Assembly: GCA_003156805.1 (NCBI GenBank)
Contig: PMHV01000059.1
Location: 377,512-441,511 of the forward strand
DNA: 64,000 nucleotides
Direction: 5' to 3'
Source of the DNA: Acidobacteriaceae bacterium
GTDB lineage: Bacteria > Acidobacteriota > Terriglobia > Terriglobales > Acidobacteriaceae
In this document: in pieces, positions 62,715 to 64,000 of the stretch
How the letters are laid out: every line of letters starts with the position of its first letter
How positions within the stretch are numbered: the stretch's first letter is position 1
Program-made: the position numbers and the translations under genes
Notes under the pieces: generated by a model
Databases searched by the model: none
What the model was told of the DNA's origin: nothing
What the model saw: the letters and a program-made list of their open reading frames with translations, nothing else

Positions 62715-63470
62715 ATGCCCCCAGGCCATTCCGCGCGCCATCCTCCTCTCCGCGGCCGAGTCGCCCTCGTTACCGGCGCCACCCGCGGCATCGGACTCGC
62801 CATCGCCCGAGCCCTCGCCGCCCAACACTGCAATCTGATTCTCACTGGACGCGACCAATCCGCATTGCGCCGCATCGGCAGGGAACTCGCCTCAGCAAAA
62901 GCAGGCGCAGCAAAAATCCGAATTCTCACTCATCCCTGCGACGTTCGCGACCCAGACTCCGTCGATGACCTGTTCCGCTCCATCCGCCACGAATTCAACC
63001 GGCTCGACATTCTGGTCAGCAACGCCGGCATCGCCCACCCCAACCTTCCCGTCGACAAGATTCCTTTTCCCGTGTGGAAGGCCGTCATCGAAACCAACCT
63101 CAACGGCATGTTTCTGGTCACGCAAGCGGCTCTGGCCGTCATGCGGCGCGGCGCCACCATCGTGAATAATCTTTCCATCTCTGCCAACCGTGTCTTCACC
63201 GGCTGCGCCGCCTACAACGCCTCCAAGCACGGAGCCCTCGGCTTCACCAACACTCTGCGCGAAGAGTTGCGGCCCAAGGGAATCCGCGTCATCGGCCTCC
63301 TGCCCGGAGCCACCGACACGGCCATCTGGAATACCCTCTGGCCGCGAGCCCCGCGCCGCAAGATGATGTCACCGGCCACCGTCGCCCAGGCGGTCGTAAA
63401 CGCAATTCTGCTTCCGCCCAACGCAACCGTCGAAAATCTCGAAATCCTGCCCAGCAGCGGACCTCTATAA
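62715..63470 (+). CDS. Short-chain dehydrogenase/reductase
   Basis: 251 residues. Rossmann TGATRGIGLAIARAL (TGxxxGIG), ILTGRDQS that suggests NADP(H) (basic residue after strand 2), Asp in CDVRDPDS, NAG in LVSNAGIAHP, and the catalytic Ser-Tyr-Lys as NNLSISANRVF and YNASKHG. Substrate unknown. As it lies 1.5 kb after folE and the PTPS genes on the same strand, a sepiapterin-reductase-like role in pterin synthesis can be considered, but the frameshifted GloVer gene intervenes and the evidence is weak. Confidence 0.87.
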   Translation: MPPGHSARHPPLRGRVALVTGATRGIGLAIARALAAQHCNLILTGRDQSALRRIGRELASAKAGAAKIRILTHPCDVRDPDSVDDLFRSIRHEFNRLDILVSNAGIAHPNLPVDKIPFPVWKAVIETNLNGMFLVTQAALAVMRRGATIVNNLSISANRVFTGCAAYNASKHGALGFTNTLREELRPKGIRVIGLLPGATDTAIWNTLWPRAPRRKMMSPATVAQAVVNAILLPPNATVENLEILPSSGPL

Positions 63471-63583
63471 ATGGTACCCTCGGTTTCGCCGCTCACCTTT
63501 CCCTGCAGCCAAAGTCCAACTACAATTGCGACCGCAATTCAGATCGCGACACAAATGGGCAGCGAAAGATGGAGAGTAAAACT

Positions 63584-64000
63584 ATGAAGAACGCAGCTTG
63601 GGTGGCCGTGGCGATTCTAGCCGTCGCGTCGCTGGCGGTCTCCGCCCGCGCTCAGCAAGCCCCAAAGAAAGACACCGCCGTAAAACCTGCTCCCAGTCCC
63701 TCACAAGCTGTTCTTGAGGCCTGGAACGACATTGGCCGCAAGCTCATCGCCATGGCCGAAGACTTTCCCGAGGATAAATACGATTTCAAGCCCACGCCCG
63801 CGCAACGCAGCTTCGCCGAGCAACTGCTCCACGCCGCCTACGCAAATTACTTTTTCACCAACCTCGCGCTGGGAGAAAAACTTCCTGCACCAGCAGACCC
63901 CAAGCGCGATCAATACAAAACCAAGGCTGACGTAGCTGCCTTCGTGAAGAAATCTTTTGCCGATGGCGCGGCCGCCATCAAGGCCAAGGGCGACAAAGGC
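63584..64000 (+). CDS. Exported DinB-like protein (5' part, cut by window end)
   Basis: 139 codons without a stop. Signal peptide (AAWVAVAILAVASLAVSARA) then AVLEAWNDIGRKLIAMAEDF and PEDKYDFKPTPAQRSFAEQL, followed by LLHAAYANYFFTNLALGEKL, which fits the DinB four-helix fold (with the metal His in LLH). Exported DinB-family proteins are frequent in Acidobacteriota and their function is unknown. GGAGAGT lies 9 nt before the ATG. Confidence 0.75.
   Translation, partial: MKNAAWVAVAILAVASLAVSARAQQAPKKDTAVKPAPSPSQAVLEAWNDIGRKLIAMAEDFPEDKYDFKPTPAQRSFAEQLLHAAYANYFFTNLALGEKLPAPADPKRDQYKTKADVAAFVKKSFADGAAAIKAKGDKG

Overview
The window looks like chromosomal DNA of a soil-type Acidobacteriota (Terriglobia/Koribacter-like). 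This rests on the GC-rich coding style, many paralogous secreted proteins of unknown function, a 1151-residue sortilin/BNR-repeat protein, a PEP-CTERM protein, GloVer-type repeat proteins, DUF2934, DUF5715 and PTPS-related membrane proteins, and intergenic REP-like hairpins. The assignment is by gene character, not by any search. No rRNA, CRISPR array or complete prophage was seen.

Layout. 0-3.5 kb: a minus-strand aa3-type cytochrome c oxidase operon (coxB-coxA-coxC plus a second coxC-like gene running off the left edge). 3.7-7.2 kb: a large sortilin-type beta-propeller protein. 7.4-13.4 kb: a thioesterase, then pdxS and pdxT (PLP synthase), split by about 3.7 kb of accessory DNA with three unknown genes and arrays of hairpin repeats. 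13.4-17.2 kb: a PIN/AbrB toxin-antitoxin pair facing an ArsR regulator that heads a lipocalin-like gene, three tandem SRPBCC/AHSA1 genes (the first frameshifted) and a bacterial metallothionein. 17-28.9 kb: a dispersed polyamine region with agmatine deiminase, N-carbamoylputrescine amidase, a deoxyhypusine-synthase-like enzyme and pyruvoyl arginine decarboxylase, interspersed with an AsmA-like protein, a truncated STAS/membrane chimera and a BrnT/BrnA module whose toxin is frameshifted. 29-34 kb: a LysR regulator abutting a POTRA-only periplasmic protein, a secreted glutathione peroxidase and small unknowns. 34-36.6 kb: icd and mdh. 36.6-42 kb: a second PIN/RHH toxin-antitoxin pair, two cyclophilins, an M19 dipeptidase, a P-loop kinase and a DUF5715 protein. 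42-48.8 kb: sdhCAB with an extra small membrane gene between sdhA and sdhB, then rdgB, a GT-C-like membrane protein and a DUF4232-like protein. 49-52.4 kb: a REC-PilZ-PilZ protein, a coiled-coil protein, a PEP-CTERM protein and a cyclic-nucleotide-binding protein. 52.5-54.4 kb: an integrated-element remnant bounded by tRNA-Arg(ACG) and a 51-bp tRNA-derived direct repeat, with a truncated integrase. 54.9-64 kb: copper ATPase copA with a small HMA-fold protein, a TlpA-like lipoprotein, a GT2 glycosyltransferase, two tandem PTPS/QueD genes, folE, a frameshifted GloVer-repeat protein, a short-chain dehydrogenase, and the start of a DinB-like gene cut by the right edge.

Working together: cox and sdh/icd/mdh supply aerobic respiration and TCA steps. 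PvlArgDC to AguA to AguB forms a complete arginine-to-putrescine route, with the DHS-like enzyme as a possible downstream aminobutyl-transfer step. FolE and the PTPS pair (perhaps with the SDR) form a pterin or queuosine-precursor module. Six likely frameshifts (about 15.4, 27.5, 36.7, 53.9, 61.9 kb, plus the truncated integrase) mean that either decay or consensus indels should be considered when using this sequence.
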